From assembly GCF_009363895.1 (NCBI RefSeq), contig NZ_CP045434.1, forward strand, positions 1 to 64,000: a stretch of 64,000 bases of DNA, given 5' to 3'. Shown piece by piece: positions 28,351 to 38,170 of this stretch (within the stretch, counting starts at the first letter, position 1; each line of letters begins with the position of its first letter). This DNA is from Sphingomonas ginsengisoli An et al. 2013 (lineage in GTDB: Bacteria; Pseudomonadota; Alphaproteobacteria; Sphingomonadales; Sphingomonadaceae). Position numbers and translations under genes: made by a program. A model generated the notes under the pieces. It worked only from the letters and a program-made list of their open reading frames with translations, had not been told where the DNA came from and made no database searches.

Positions 28351-30429
28351 ATGAAGCGTTGGTTCATTCTCCTGGGTGCCACGACCGCGTTGACCGGCTG
28401 CTTTGCGCCGCCCTCGCCGCAAGTCGAAGCCGCCGCCGCCGCCGACGCCGCCGCGACCGTGGAAGCGGCGATCGCCGAGGCACCGCGGCCTAAGCCGACG
28501 TTCGGCGATTATGGCTTCGACACCGCGGGCATGGACCAGACCGTCAAGCCCGGCGACAGCTTCTACAATTACGCCAATGGCACCTGGCAGAAGAATGCGG
28601 TCATTCCCGCGGACAAGTCGGGCTACGGCTCGTTCAACGTGCTCGACGACCTGTCCAAGTCGCGCACCCGCACGATTATCGAGAATGCCGCCAAGGATCC
28701 GAACAACAAGATCGGCGCGGCCTATGCGAGCTTCATGGACGAGGCCGGGATCGAGGCGAAGGGCCTGACCCCGCTCAAGCCGTTCATGGCCGAGGTGAAG
28801 GCGCTCAAGAGCAAGGCCGACTATCCGGCGCTCCTCGGCCGGACGAGCCGGGTCGGAGTGTTCGGGCCGGTGATCGGGTTCGTCAACGTCGATGACAAGG
28901 TCAACACGCAATATGCGCTGACGCTGACCCAGGGCGGGATCGGGATGCCCGACCGGGACTATTACCTCAAGGACGATCCGAAGCTTGCCGCCATCCGTAC
29001 GGCCTATGTCGCGCACCTCGCCCGGATGTTCACGCTGGCGGGTGAGCCCAACGCCGAGGCGCGCGCCAAGGCGCTGATGGCGTTCGAGACCGACATCGCC
29101 AAGTCGCACTGGACCCAGGTCCAGAACCGCGATGCGACGCTGACCTATAACAAGATGACCGTGGCCGAATTGAGCCGCCGTGCCCCGGGTTTCGATTTCG
29201 CCAAGATGCTCCGCTCGGAAGGCGTCAACGTCCGCGAAGTGATCGTCGGCCAGCCGAGCGCGATGACCGGCATCGCCAAGACCGTCGCCCGCGCGCCGCT
29301 CAGCGTGCTCAAGGATCAGCTGCTGATCCGCGCGCTCGACGGCTATGCGAGCTACCTGCCCAAGGCGTTCGACCAGGAGCGTTTCGCTTTCTTCGGCACC
29401 ACCTTGTCGGGTGTTCCGCAGCAGGAGCCGCGCTGGCGGCGGGCGGTGAATTTCACCACCGGCGCGGTCGGCGATGAGGTGAGCAAGCTCTACGTCGCGC
29501 AATATTTCCCGCCCGAGACCAAGGCTGCGGCGGACCAGCTCGTCCACAACGTGATCGACGCGATGGGCCGGCGGATCGACGGGCTCGCCTGGATGGCGCC
29601 CGAGACCAAGCGCCGCGCGCGGCTGAAGCTCGCCAACTTCACCGCCAAGATCGGCTATCCGAGCCAGTGGCGCGACTATAGCGGGCTCGAGATCAAGCCC
29701 GACGACCTGCTCGGCAACGCGATGCGCTCGAACGAGTTCGACACCGCTTACGACCTCGGCAAGCTCGGCGGGCCGGTGCGCAAGTGGGAATGGGGCATGA
29801 CCCCAATGACCATCAACGCTTATGCCAACTTCGGCATGGCCGAGGTGGTCTTCCCGGCGGCGATCCTCCAGCCGCCCTTCTTCGATCCCAACGCCGATCC
29901 AGCCATCAATTATGGCGGCATCGGCGCGGTGATCGGGCACGAGATCAGCCACCACTTCGACGACCAAGGCTCGAAATATGACGAGACCGGGCAGCTGCGT
30001 GACTGGTGGACGCCGCAGGATGTCGCCGCGTTCAAGGCGGCAACTCAGAAGCTCGTCGCCCAGTATGACGCCTACGAAATCTTCCCGGGCGCCCACGTCC
30101 AGGGCGCGCTGACGCTCGGCGAGAATATCGGTGACCTCGCCGGCCTGACGGTGGCCTATGACGCCTACCAGCATTCGCTCGGTGGTCAGCCGGCGCCGGT
30201 GATCGACGGGATGACCGGCGACCAGCGCTTTTACCTCGGCTGGGCGCAGGTTTGGCGGGGCAAGATTCGCGAAGCGGCGATGCGCCAGCGGCTGATCACC
30301 GATCCGCACTCGCCCAACCAGCAGCGCGTCTCGGTCGTTCGCAACCTCGACCCCTGGTATCAGGCCTATCAGGTCCAGCCGGGCCAGCAGCTTTATCTGG
30401 CGCCCGAGCAGCGCGTCCGCGTATGGTAA
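28351..30429 (+). CDS. M13-family (neprilysin/PepO-type) zinc metallopeptidase, lipoprotein
   Basis: 692 residues. A lipoprotein signal (lipobox LTGC, cysteine about residue 17) precedes an Ala-rich linker and the M13 fold. The zinc site is IGHEISHHFDDQG (HExxH) with the third ligand in GENIGDLAGL, and the C-terminal NPR/PWYQAYQVQPGQQLYL pattern of the family is present. The substrate is presumably small periplasmic peptides. It is followed four bases later by cckA. Confidence 0.95.
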   Translation: MKRWFILLGATTALTGCFAPPSPQVEAAAAADAAATVEAAIAEAPRPKPTFGDYGFDTAGMDQTVKPGDSFYNYANGTWQKNAVIPADKSGYGSFNVLDDLSKSRTRTIIENAAKDPNNKIGAAYASFMDEAGIEAKGLTPLKPFMAEVKALKSKADYPALLGRTSRVGVFGPVIGFVNVDDKVNTQYALTLTQGGIGMPDRDYYLKDDPKLAAIRTAYVAHLARMFTLAGEPNAEARAKALMAFETDIAKSHWTQVQNRDATLTYNKMTVAELSRRAPGFDFAKMLRSEGVNVREVIVGQPSAMTGIAKTVARAPLSVLKDQLLIRALDGYASYLPKAFDQERFAFFGTTLSGVPQQEPRWRRAVNFTTGAVGDEVSKLYVAQYFPPETKAAADQLVHNVIDAMGRRIDGLAWMAPETKRRARLKLANFTAKIGYPSQWRDYSGLEIKPDDLLGNAMRSNEFDTAYDLGKLGGPVRKWEWGMTPMTINAYANFGMAEVVFPAAILQPPFFDPNADPAINYGGIGAVIGHEISHHFDDQGSKYDETGQLRDWWTPQDVAAFKAATQKLVAQYDAYEIFPGAHVQGALTLGENIGDLAGLTVAYDAYQHSLGGQPAPVIDGMTGDQRFYLGWAQVWRGKIREAAMRQRLITDPHSPNQQRVSVVRNLDPWYQAYQVQPGQQLYLAPEQRVRVW

Positions 30430-30433
30430 GCTG

Positions 30434-32812
30434 ATGTTGCACTCCAGGCTCGCCACGCTCGACGCAGAACCGCTCGGCCGTGGCGAGCCCTGGCTGATAC
30501 CCGCGCTCATCGTCGCCGCCCTGCTCAGCGGGGCGGCGATCGCGTTTGTGGCGGGCTCCACGTTGATTGCCGCGATGCTGGCGCTCGGCACGGCGCTCGC
30601 CGGCGGGCTGACGTGGCTGGCCGCGCGCCGATCGGCCAAGGTTGCGCCGGTGACGGTCGCCGCGACCGATTATTCATTAGTCGGCTCGGCGCTGTCGCTG
30701 TCGCCCGAACCGGCCGCGCTCTCCGATGGCGAGGGCCGGCTGATCACCGTCAACCACGCCTTCCGCCAGCGCTTCCCGGAGGCCGCTACCGCTGCTGACA
30801 TCGGCGCTGAAGCCGACGCGGCTGAGGCGCTGACGCAGTTGCGGGCCAGCGCCTGGCGCGATGGCCGTGGCAGCGCGACAGACGTTGCCATCGCCGACGG
30901 CACGACCGCGATCGAGGTCGAGCGCGTCGGCGCTCGCTCCGACCTTCTGCTGTGGCGTTTGCCGCGCGCCCGGCGCGATCCGGTCAAGGTGCTCCAGCAC
31001 CGCATGAACGGCGCGGAGGGCGAGATCCTCGCCAAGACCGGCGTGCTCGCCGCGGTGACCGGTCCGGGCGGCGAATTGGTCGCGGTCAACCGACTGCTGC
31101 GCGACCGGGCGGGGCTGGACGGCGAGCTCGCCGGGCGTCCGATCGCCGAACTGCTGAGCGGCGGTGACGACGGCCGGGTGCAGCTCATCGCCGAAGCCGA
31201 CGCTGGGCGCTCGCTCCGGCTCCTGCACATTCCAGTCGATCCCGAGCGGATGGGCCAGGCCGGCCTGACGATGATGTTCGACACGGCCGAGGGGGCGTCG
31301 CTCAGCAACAGCGCCAACCTCCAGGCGCTGCTCGACATCCTTCCCGTCGGTCTGGCGCTGGTCGATCGTGACGGACGCTTCCTTACCACCAACAAGGCGT
31401 TTCGCATCGCCGGCGCGATCGGCGACGAGGGAGCGCCTGCCTATCCCGGCGACCTCGTCGTCAAGGAAGACAAGGGCGCGGTGGCTGACGCGGTGCGGCG
31501 CAATACCCGCGGCCCGGCGATGTCGACCGACCTCGCGGTTCGCCTGGTCCACCAGCCGACCGAGCCGGTGGCGCTGACGGTCGCGGGACTGCGCGGGCTC
31601 GGCGACGCGGTGGTGCTGCTGCTGCTCAAGGACAATAGCGAGGAAGCCAAGCTCAAGCGGCAGATCGCGCAAGCGACCAAGATGCAGGCGGTCGGCCAGC
31701 TCGCGGGCGGCGTCGCCCATGACTTCAACAACATCCTGACCGCGATCATCGGCCACTGCGACCTCATGCTGATGCGGCACACGCCGGGCGACAGCGATTA
31801 CGACGACATCCAGCAGATCAAGTCGAACTCGAACCGCGCCGCCGGCCTGACCCGCCAGTTGCTTGCCTTCTCGCGCCAGCAGACGTTGCGCCCCCAGGTG
31901 CTGCAGCTGCCCGACGTGGTCAGCGAAGTGTCGCACCTGTTGAAGCGGCTCCTCGGCGAGACGGTGACGCTGCAGGTCAAGCATGGCCGTGACCTGGGCT
32001 CGGTGCGCGCTGACCCGGGCCAGCTCGAGCAGGTGATCGTCAACCTCGCGGTCAACGCGCGCGACGCGATGGCCGGGGGCGGCGGCGGCCAGCTCACCAT
32101 CCAGACCTATTCGGTGCGCGCCGACCAAGTCGCCGAAATTGGCAGCGAAATCCTGCCGATCGCCGATTATGCCGCGCTCAGCATCTCGGACACCGGCTGC
32201 GGCATTCCGCCGAGCGTGCTGGGCAAGATCTTCGAGCCCTTCTTCACCACCAAGGAAGTCGGCAAGGGCACCGGCCTTGGTCTCTCCACCGTCTACGGCA
32301 TCGTCAAGCAATCGGGCGGCTACATTTTCGCCGACAGCAAGGTCGGCGAGGGAACGAGCTTCGTCATTTACCTGCCCGTCTATCGCGAGGAAGGCGGCAA
32401 GGAGCCCGCGCGCAAGATCGCCAAGCCGGCGCAGGAAGAATTGTGGGGCTCGGGCAACGTCCTGCTGGTCGAGGACGAGGCGATGGTCCGCACGGTCGCC
32501 GAACGCGCGCTCACCCGCCAGGGCTATACGGTGGTGACCGCCACCAACGGCGAGGAAGCGCTCGAGATCGTCAGTCGCGGCGACCCCATCGACCTGATGA
32601 TCAGCGACGTCGTCATGCCCTTGATGGATGGCCCGACCATGGTCCGCGAAGCGCGCAAGCTGCGCCCCGAAATTCCCGTGCTGTTCATGTCCGGATACGC
32701 CGAGGAACAGCTCAGGAAATCGATCGATATCGACAACGTCGCCTTCCTGCCGAAGCCCTTTTCGGTGCAGGAGCTGGCTGAGGCCGCGCGTAAGGTGTTG
32801 GCGCAAAAATAG
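30434..32812 (+). CDS. cckA: Hybrid histidine kinase CckA
   Basis: 792 residues. It is the cell-cycle kinase that, through ChpT, phosphorylates CtrA and CpdR in alphaproteobacteria. Two transmembrane helices (about 20-36 and 42-64) are followed by PAS-like sensory regions (about 80-400), a HisKA with phospho-accepting H429 in [17 protein letters not shown], an HATPase with [19 protein letters not shown], and a C-terminal receiver with phospho-acceptor D725 ([12 protein letters not shown]). The arrangement is typical of CckA and differs from other hybrid kinases by that HisKA sequence. chpT and ctrA are not in the window. Confidence 0.93.
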   Translation: MLHSRLATLDAEPLGRGEPWLIPALIVAALLSGAAIAFVAGSTLIAAMLALGTALAGGLTWLAARRSAKVAPVTVAATDYSLVGSALSLSPEPAALSDGEGRLITVNHAFRQRFPEAATAADIGAEADAAEALTQLRASAWRDGRGSATDVAIADGTTAIEVERVGARSDLLLWRLPRARRDPVKVLQHRMNGAEGEILAKTGVLAAVTGPGGELVAVNRLLRDRAGLDGELAGRPIAELLSGGDDGRVQLIAEADAGRSLRLLHIPVDPERMGQAGLTMMFDTAEGASLSNSANLQALLDILPVGLALVDRDGRFLTTNKAFRIAGAIGDEGAPAYPGDLVVKEDKGAVADAVRRNTRGPAMSTDLAVRLVHQPTEPVALTVAGLRGLGDAVVLLLLKDNSEEAKLKRQIAQATKMQAVGQLAGGVAHDFNNILTAIIGHCDLMLMRHTPGDSDYDDIQQIKSNSNRAAGLTRQLLAFSRQQTLRPQVLQLPDVVSEVSHLLKRLLGETVTLQVKHGRDLGSVRADPGQLEQVIVNLAVNARDAMAGGGGGQLTIQTYSVRADQVAEIGSEILPIADYAALSISDTGCGIPPSVLGKIFEPFFTTKEVGKGTGLGLSTVYGIVKQSGGYIFADSKVGEGTSFVIYLPVYREEGGKEPARKIAKPAQEELWGSGNVLLVEDEAMVRTVAERALTRQGYTVVTATNGEEALEIVSRGDPIDLMISDVVMPLMDGPTMVREARKLRPEIPVLFMSGYAEEQLRKSIDIDNVAFLPKPFSVQELAEAARKVLAQK

Positions 32813-32818
32813 ATTTGC

Positions 32819-33205
32819 GTGGGCCGCAAGCGCCACCTATGCACCCTTGCAGTGAGTACGGGGCGTGCCATTCTCGTCGTCGAAGACGAACCGCTGATCG
32901 CGATGATGCTCGAGGACTTCCTCGAGACGCTCGGTCATTCCATTCACGCAAGCTGCGACAGCGTGCGCGACGCACTGGTGCAGGCCGAGGCGGGTGGGTT
33001 CGATTGCGCGATCCTCGACGTCAATCTCAAGGGCGAAGCGGTCTGGCCGGTGGCGCAGATGCTGCAGGACAAGGGCGTCCCGTTCATCATCGCGACCGGC
33101 GGCCACGTCGAGCCGCCGCCGGCAGCGTTTGCCCAGGCGCCGATGCTCGAAAAGCCCTACACCATCGACCGCATCACCCCGGTGCTGGAGCAGGCGACCG
33201 CCTGA
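32819..33205 (+). CDS. Stand-alone response-regulator receiver
   Basis: 128 residues from the GTG at 32819; a GTG at 32852 would give 117 residues beginning STGRAILVVEDEPL and may be the real start. It is a CheY-like receiver with acidic pocket VVEDEPL, phospho-acceptor aspartate in CAILDVNLKG, and the conserved lysine in LEKPYT. There is no output domain. The gene sits six bases after cckA, so it could be a phosphate sink or partner of that kinase, but this is inference. Confidence 0.85.
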   Translation: MGRKRHLCTLAVSTGRAILVVEDEPLIAMMLEDFLETLGHSIHASCDSVRDALVQAEAGGFDCAILDVNLKGEAVWPVAQMLQDKGVPFIIATGGHVEPPPAAFAQAPMLEKPYTIDRITPVLEQATA

Positions 33206-33208
33206 CCG

Positions 33209-33652
33209 CTAGCCGGCGTCGGCGAGGTTGGCCGGGCCGAAGCCGTGGGGAATGAGCGCGTTGATGCGGTGCGCTTCGCGACGGCTTCCATCACCGCTGG
33301 CGCAAAGGATCTCGATGTCGGTGCCGCTTAGCTGAGCCGCCTCGAGGATCGCCTGGCGGCAACCGCCGCACGGCGTCACTACGCTGTCGCCCGCCAGTTG
33401 GCCGTCGGCCGCCGCGCCGCCCGCCACCACGATCCGGGCGATATTCTGAAGGCCGAAGGCGTGCTGCGCCGCGGTCAGCGCGCTCTGCTCAGCGCAGATG
33501 CCGAGGCGGTAGCAGGCGTTCTCGAGGTTGGCGCCGGTGACCTGATCCCCGGACGTGCTGACGATAACGCAGCCGACGTGGAAATGGGAATAAGGCGCGT
33601 AGGCCTTGAGGGCTGCTTGGCGCGCGGCGGCGATCAGTGCATCGTCGGTCAT
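33209..33652 (-). CDS. cdd: Cytidine deaminase
   Basis: 147 residues. It is a zinc enzyme that deaminates cytidine and deoxycytidine in pyrimidine salvage. Zinc and catalytic motifs are the CAEQSAL cysteine-glutamate pair and PCGGCRQAI. The N-terminal YAPYSHFHVGCVIVS matches the homotetrameric type. It is divergent from the queuosine-precursor transporter gene by 27 bases. Confidence 0.94.
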   Translation of the reverse strand: MTDDALIAAARQAALKAYAPYSHFHVGCVIVSTSGDQVTGANLENACYRLGICAEQSALTAAQHAFGLQNIARIVVAGGAAADGQLAGDSVVTPCGGCRQAILEAAQLSGTDIEILCASGDGSRREAHRINALIPHGFGPANLADAG

Positions 33653-33679
33653 GAGGACTGTCTAGCGGATGCGGGACGA

Positions 33680-34417
33680 ATGACCGAGGGGGTAAAGAAA
33701 GTCGCGGCCGACGCGCTCGAGGGGCGGCCGCTGCGCTTCTACGACGCCGCGATGGCAGCCTTCGTCACCATCCTGCTGCTCAGCAACGTGATCGGCGCGG
33801 GCAAGGTCGCGACCGTGACCCTGCCGTGGATCGGACCGTGGCCGTTCGGCGCTGGCATCCTCTTCTTTCCCTTATCCTACCTGCTCGGCAACGTGCTGAC
33901 CGAGGTCTACGGCTATGCCCGCGCGCGGCGCTGCATCTGGGTCGGCACCGCGGCGCTGCTGTTCATGGTGTTCATGAGCTTCGTCGTGGTAGCGCTTCCG
34001 CCGAGCCCCGACTGGCATGGCCAGCCCGCCTATGAGCAGGTGTTCGGGCAGGTGCCGCGGATCGTGTTCGCCTCGATCGCTGCTTTCTGGGGCGGTGAGT
34101 TCGTCAACAGCTTCGTGCTGGCGCGAATGAAGCTGTGGACCGCGGGCCGCTACCTGTGGACGCGAACCATTGGTAGCACGGTGGTCGGGCAGGGCGTCGA
34201 CAGCCTGCTCTTCTATCCGCTCGCCTTCTGGAACGTGCCGGGGTTCAGTCATCACCTCGTCATCACGCTGCTGTTGACGCAGTGGGCGCTCAAAGTGTCA
34301 TGGGAGACATTGCTGACGCCGCTGACCTATATGGTCGTCGGCGGGCTCAAGCGTGCCGAGGGCCTCGATGTTTATGACGAACACACTGATTTCACGCCGT
34401 TCGCTGCTCGCGTGTAG
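33680..34417 (+). CDS. Queuosine precursor transporter (VUT/YhhQ family)
   Basis: 245 residues from the ATG at 33680, with about six membrane helices. YhhQ-family proteins import 7-cyano-7-deazaguanine or preQ1 for tRNA modification. Family features: FPLSYLLGNVLTEVYGYARAR, the ASIAAFWGGEFVNSFVLAR segment, and the RTIGSTVVGQGVDSLLFYPLAF motif near the end. The last 44-50 bases overlap the start of the 5'-nucleotidase gene. Confidence 0.88.
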   Translation: MTEGVKKVAADALEGRPLRFYDAAMAAFVTILLLSNVIGAGKVATVTLPWIGPWPFGAGILFFPLSYLLGNVLTEVYGYARARRCIWVGTAALLFMVFMSFVVVALPPSPDWHGQPAYEQVFGQVPRIVFASIAAFWGGEFVNSFVLARMKLWTAGRYLWTRTIGSTVVGQGVDSLLFYPLAFWNVPGFSHHLVITLLLTQWALKVSWETLLTPLTYMVVGGLKRAEGLDVYDEHTDFTPFAARV

Positions 34418-36065
34418 CGCCGCGGCGCTGCTCGCCGCCTGCACCGCGACGCCGCGCCCGGTGGCGACGGCGCGCGGGCCGGTCGAGGTGCAGATCCTCG
34501 GGATCAACGACTTCCATGGGAATATTGAAACGCCGCCGGGCACCGTGACCTACGCGGGCCCGGGCGGGGTGAAAGCGACGGCGAGCCTCGGCGGCGCGGC
34601 GCGGCTGGCGGCTCAGCTGGCGCAGATGCGCGCCGGTCATCCGAGCGTTACCGTGGCCGCGGGAGATTTGATCAGCGCGTCGCCGCTGGCGTCGGCCTAT
34701 TTCCTCGACGAACCTTCGATCAAGGCGATGAACATGGCCGGGCTCGCGCTCGCCTCGGTCGGCAACCACGAGTTCGACAAGGGCGCGAACGAATTGGTGC
34801 GGATGCAGAGTGGCGGATGCGCGAAATATACGACTCGCATCCCGTGCCGGCTCGAACCGTTCATGGGAGCGGATTTTACCTATCTTTCGGCCAACGTTTA
34901 CGAGGCTGACGGTCGCCGGCTCTTCCCAGGCGTCGCTATCAAGATCGTCGGCCCCTTGAAAATCGGCTTCATCGGCATGACGCTGCGGGAGACGCAGACG
35001 CTGGTGACCCCGGCGGGTGTCGCTGGGCTGCGCTTTGCCGACGAAGCATCGACCGCGAACGCGCTGGTGCCGCAATTGAAGGCAGCCGGGGCCGACGTCA
35101 TCGTGCTGCTGATCCACCAGGGCGGGCGGACTCCCGAGGTCTTCCGCACCAGCGACTGCAACGGCCTGTCGGGCGACCTGCTGCCGATCCTCGACAAGCT
35201 CGACTCGGCGGTGTCGGTCGTCGTCTCGGGCCACACCCACAACGCATATGCCTGCCATGTCACAAATGGCGGGACCGACCGGCTGCTGACCAGCGCGGGC
35301 AAGAACGGCTATTTCGTCACCGACATCCGCCTGACCTACGATCCGACCGCCAAGAGGCTGCTGGCGGCGCGCGCCGAGAATAAGCCCGTCGATGGGACTG
35401 CGACCGACCCGCAGGTCGCGGCGCTGGTCTCACGTTATGCCGCCGCGGCGCGGCCCGCGGCGCAGCGCGTCGTCGGCAAGCTCGGCGGCCCGGCGCTCAA
35501 GGACGAGCATGACGGCGAGAGCACCGCCGCGCGGCTCATCGCCGATGCCCAGCTCGGCGCCACCCGGGCGGCCAATCGCGGCGGGGCGCAGCTGAGCTTC
35601 ATCAATGCCACCGGCGTGCGCACCGACCTCAAGCCCGCCGCGGACGGCACGGTCACCTACGGCGACATTTTCGCGCTGCAGCCGTTCGGCAACAATCTGG
35701 TGGTGAAGACGCTGACGGGCGCGCAGCTCAAGGCGCTGCTCGAACAGCAATTCGCCAAGGAGAATGGCCAGCCGCGGGTCAAGTCGCTGCTGGTGCCGTC
35801 GGCCGGCTTTGCCTTCGCCTATGACCTCAAGCGGCCGGCGGGGGACCGGATCACGCGTATCACGCTCGGCGGCCGGCCGATCGATCCGGCGACGCGCTAC
35901 CGGGTGACGGTCAACAACTTCCTAGCGAGCGGCGGCGACGGCTTCTCGGTGTTCAACGCCGGCACCGACGCGTTCGACGCCGGGCTTGATCTCGATGCAC
36001 TGGAGGCGTGGTTGGGGACCAATCCGGCGCTGCCGACGGACAAGCGGATCAGCGCCATACAATAA
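34368..36065 (+). CDS. UshA-type bifunctional metallophosphatase/5'-nucleotidase lipoprotein
   Basis: 565 residues from the ATG at 34368 (GAGGG upstream; ATG at 34374 is equally possible). A twin-arginine-like signal (ISRRSLLACSAAALLAAC) with lipobox suggests export, possibly via Tat, and lipidation. The metallophosphatase domain (about 35-330) has GINDFHGN, GNHEFDKG and VSGHTHNAY; the C-terminal nucleotidase domain (about 360-540) has LSFINATGVRTDL, YGDIFALQPFGNNLV and NNFLASGGDGFSVF. It likely hydrolyses nucleotides in the periplasm for salvage. Confidence 0.93.
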   Translation: MFMTNTLISRRSLLACSAAALLAACTATPRPVATARGPVEVQILGINDFHGNIETPPGTVTYAGPGGVKATASLGGAARLAAQLAQMRAGHPSVTVAAGDLISASPLASAYFLDEPSIKAMNMAGLALASVGNHEFDKGANELVRMQSGGCAKYTTRIPCRLEPFMGADFTYLSANVYEADGRRLFPGVAIKIVGPLKIGFIGMTLRETQTLVTPAGVAGLRFADEASTANALVPQLKAAGADVIVLLIHQGGRTPEVFRTSDCNGLSGDLLPILDKLDSAVSVVVSGHTHNAYACHVTNGGTDRLLTSAGKNGYFVTDIRLTYDPTAKRLLAARAENKPVDGTATDPQVAALVSRYAAAARPAAQRVVGKLGGPALKDEHDGESTAARLIADAQLGATRAANRGGAQLSFINATGVRTDLKPAADGTVTYGDIFALQPFGNNLVVKTLTGAQLKALLEQQFAKENGQPRVKSLLVPSAGFAFAYDLKRPAGDRITRITLGGRPIDPATRYRVTVNNFLASGGDGFSVFNAGTDAFDAGLDLDALEAWLGTNPALPTDKRISAIQ

Positions 36066-36066
36066 T

Positions 36067-36153
36067 CGTCATTGCGAGCGCAGCGAAGCAATCCAGTCCT
36101 TCTCCTTCGGCGACGAGGTCGCTGGATTGCTTCGCCTGCGGCTCGCAATGACG
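36067..36153. repeat. Long imperfect inverted repeat between convergent genes
   Basis: The left arm at 36067-36096 starts CGTCATTGCGAGCGC and ends GCAATCCAG; the right arm at 36122-36153 is its reverse complement with two small insertions. The 25-base spacer is unrelated. It fills the gap between the 5'-nucleotidase stop and the amn stop. It resembles REP-like or MITE-like palindromes that are scattered in many genomes; it could also act as a bidirectional terminator. One copy is visible in this window. Confidence 0.8.
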
Positions 36154-36160
36154 AGAAATC

Positions 36161-37618
36161 TTACCGGAACGGCGGCTCGTCGAAGCTGCGCAGCTTGCGG
36201 CTATGGAGGGCGTCGCCTTCCTCGCGCAGCAATTCGAGGCTGGTGATGCCGATCCGCAGGTGCTGGCTGATGGCCCGCTCGTAAAAGGCGTTGGCCTGGC
36301 CGGGCAGCTTGAGCTCGCCGTGGAGCGGCTTGTCCGAGACGCACAGCAGCGTCCCGTAGGGAACGCGGAAGCGGTAGCCCTGGGCGGCGACGGTGGCCGA
36401 TTCCATGTCGATCGCAACCGCCCGGCTCTGGTTGAAGCGGAGCGCGGACTGGGTGTAGCGCAGCTCCCAATTGCGGTCGTCGGTGGTGATCACCGTGCCG
36501 GTGCGAAGCCGCTTCTTGAGACTTTCCTCAGCCTCGCCAGTGACCTTGAGCGCCGCGCGATGCATCGCGGTCTGGACCTCGGCGATGGCGGGGATCGGGA
36601 TTTCGATCGGCAGCACGTCGTCGAGCACATGGTCGTCGCGCAGATAAGCGTGGGCGAGGACGTAATCGCCGATCGTCTGGCTCGGACGCAGGCCGCCGCA
36701 ATGGCCGATCATCAGCCATGCCTCGGGACGCAGCACCGCAATATGGTCGCAGATCGTCTTAGCGTTGCTCGGCCCGACGCCGATGTTGACGAGAGTGATG
36801 CCGTCGTCGCCATTGGGGCCGATCAGGTGATAGGCCGGCATCTGGAAGCGGCGCCAACTGCCCGAGGCGATTTCGGCCTCGGCATTGTCGAGCATCCCGC
36901 GCTCGTAGCGGCCGCCGGGCACCGACAGCCCCCGATATTCGGTATCGTTCTGGCGGAGCGTGTCGGCGGCATAGCGGACGAATTCATCGACGTAGCGGAC
37001 GTAGTTGGTGAAGAGGATGTAGCGCTGGAAATGCGCCGGCGGGGTACCGGTATAGTGGCGCAGCCGGGCCAGGCTGAAGTCGGTGCGCGGGGCGTCGAAC
37101 AGGGCGAGCGGGCGGCCGGCGTGGGCCGACAGGTCCCAGGTGCCGTCGGCGATCTCGTCGCCGATGTGAACGAGCTCGGTGGTCGGGAACCAGCGCCCGA
37201 GCTCGGCCGACTGGATGCCGCCGAGCTGGAGGTCGTCGCCCAGATCGAGGACGTAGGGGTAGGGTATTTCGCTCGCCGAGCGGCCGACCGAGATGTCGAC
37301 CTGATAGTCGCGGATGAGATGCTCGAGCTGCCCGGTCAGATAGTCGCGGAACAGCGCCGGTCGGGCGATCGAGGCGACGTACAGGCCGGGCTGGTTCAAT
37401 CGTGCGAAGGCGCGGTTGGGAAGCGGCGGCGCGCTGGCAGAATCATAGGCGATCCGAAGCTCGGGATAAGCGAAGCGACCGTTGGCGCGGGCGTCGGGAT
37501 CGGGGCGGGCGCCGTCCTTCACGAAGGCGCCGATGGCGCGGCGCAGATTGCCGGCGGACTCGTCGTAGATCCGGGCAAGCTGATCGAGGATGTCGGGGAT
37601 GTCGTCAATCTGGGTCAT
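36161..37618 (-). CDS. amn: AMP nucleosidase
   Basis: 485 residues from the ATG at 37618; a longer upstream frame has no family support. It splits AMP into adenine and ribose 5-phosphate, controlling adenylate levels. The N-terminal Amn domain (about 1-180) is followed by a nucleoside-phosphorylase fold with NIGVGPSNAKTICDHIAVLR, MIGHCGGLRPSQTIGDYVLA and the purine-site region VAIDMESATVAAQGYRFRV. It is convergent with the 5'-nucleotidase and divergent from marR. Confidence 0.95.
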   Translation of the reverse strand: MTQIDDIPDILDQLARIYDESAGNLRRAIGAFVKDGARPDPDARANGRFAYPELRIAYDSASAPPLPNRAFARLNQPGLYVASIARPALFRDYLTGQLEHLIRDYQVDISVGRSASEIPYPYVLDLGDDLQLGGIQSAELGRWFPTTELVHIGDEIADGTWDLSAHAGRPLALFDAPRTDFSLARLRHYTGTPPAHFQRYILFTNYVRYVDEFVRYAADTLRQNDTEYRGLSVPGGRYERGMLDNAEAEIASGSWRRFQMPAYHLIGPNGDDGITLVNIGVGPSNAKTICDHIAVLRPEAWLMIGHCGGLRPSQTIGDYVLAHAYLRDDHVLDDVLPIEIPIPAIAEVQTAMHRAALKVTGEAEESLKKRLRTGTVITTDDRNWELRYTQSALRFNQSRAVAIDMESATVAAQGYRFRVPYGTLLCVSDKPLHGELKLPGQANAFYERAISQHLRIGITSLELLREEGDALHSRKLRSFDEPPFR

Positions 37619-37697
37619 TGACGATGGGTCTCTGGCCCAGCCGGGCGCGACTGGCAAGCCCGGCGCGACGACGCGGAACCGCAGCGCTGCTCGACCG

Positions 37698-37725
37698 TTG
37701 ATTTAATAAGCACACTTACTATATG
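37698..37725 (+). promoter_or_regulatory. Candidate promoter and MarR operator upstream of marR-emrAB
   Basis: An A+T-rich island in G+C-rich surroundings. TTGATT at 37698 and TATATG at 37720 sit 16 bases apart as possible -35 and -10 boxes. Overlapping them, TAATAAG (37704) and CTTACTA (37715) form an inverted repeat with a 4-base spacer and one mismatch, the type of site MarR dimers bind. The marR ATG lies 12 bases downstream of the operator, which suggests autorepression. Confidence 0.55.
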
Positions 37726-37732
37726 CGAGAAC

Positions 37733-38170
37733 ATGGAAGAGCTACCGTGGGAAATCGGCGAAACGTCGCTGGCGCTGCGCCGGGCGTTCGACCGCAAGGC
37801 GTCCTCGCTCGGGGTGACTCGCGCGCAATGGCGCGTGCTGGCGCGGCTCGGCCGTGAGCCGGGCCTTCGCCAGGTCGAGTTGGCCGAACGAATGGATGTC
37901 GAGCCAATCACATTGTGCCGGATCGTCGACCGGTTGGAAGACGGCGGGCTGGTCGAGCGGCAGCGCGATCCGACCGACCGCCGCGCCTGGCGCCTGTTTC
38001 TGACCGCCAAGGCGGAACCAACCGTCGAGCGGCTGCATTCTCTCGCCGCTGACATGGCCACCGACGCGTTCGCCGGTCTCGACCAATCCACCATCGCCGC
38101 CGTCCGCGCCGCTTTGGCGCGGGTGCGCGAGAATGTTTCCGCTTCGCCCAAGGGAAGGGCAACCGCATGA
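37733..38170 (+). CDS. MarR-family transcriptional regulator
   Basis: 145 residues. A winged-helix dimer regulator with the typical helix-turn-helix QVELAERMDVEPITLCRIVD, the wing GLVERQRDPTDRRAW and flanking dimerisation helices. It probably represses its own operon, marR-emrA-emrB; the 4-base overlap with emrA and the inverted repeat at the promoter support this. The effector is likely a small aromatic or drug-like compound, by analogy with EmrR. Confidence 0.9.
   Translation: MEELPWEIGETSLALRRAFDRKASSLGVTRAQWRVLARLGREPGLRQVELAERMDVEPITLCRIVDRLEDGGLVERQRDPTDRRAWRLFLTAKAEPTVERLHSLAADMATDAFAGLDQSTIAAVRAALARVRENVSASPKGRATA

Noticed and set aside
28318..30639. 773-residue frame opposite the M13 peptidase
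   Set aside because: The residues are biased and Arg/Ala/Gly-rich, and the plus strand encodes a well-matched metallopeptidase.
30677..32836. 719-residue frame opposite cckA
   Set aside because: Shadow of a highly conserved kinase; no recognisable domain.
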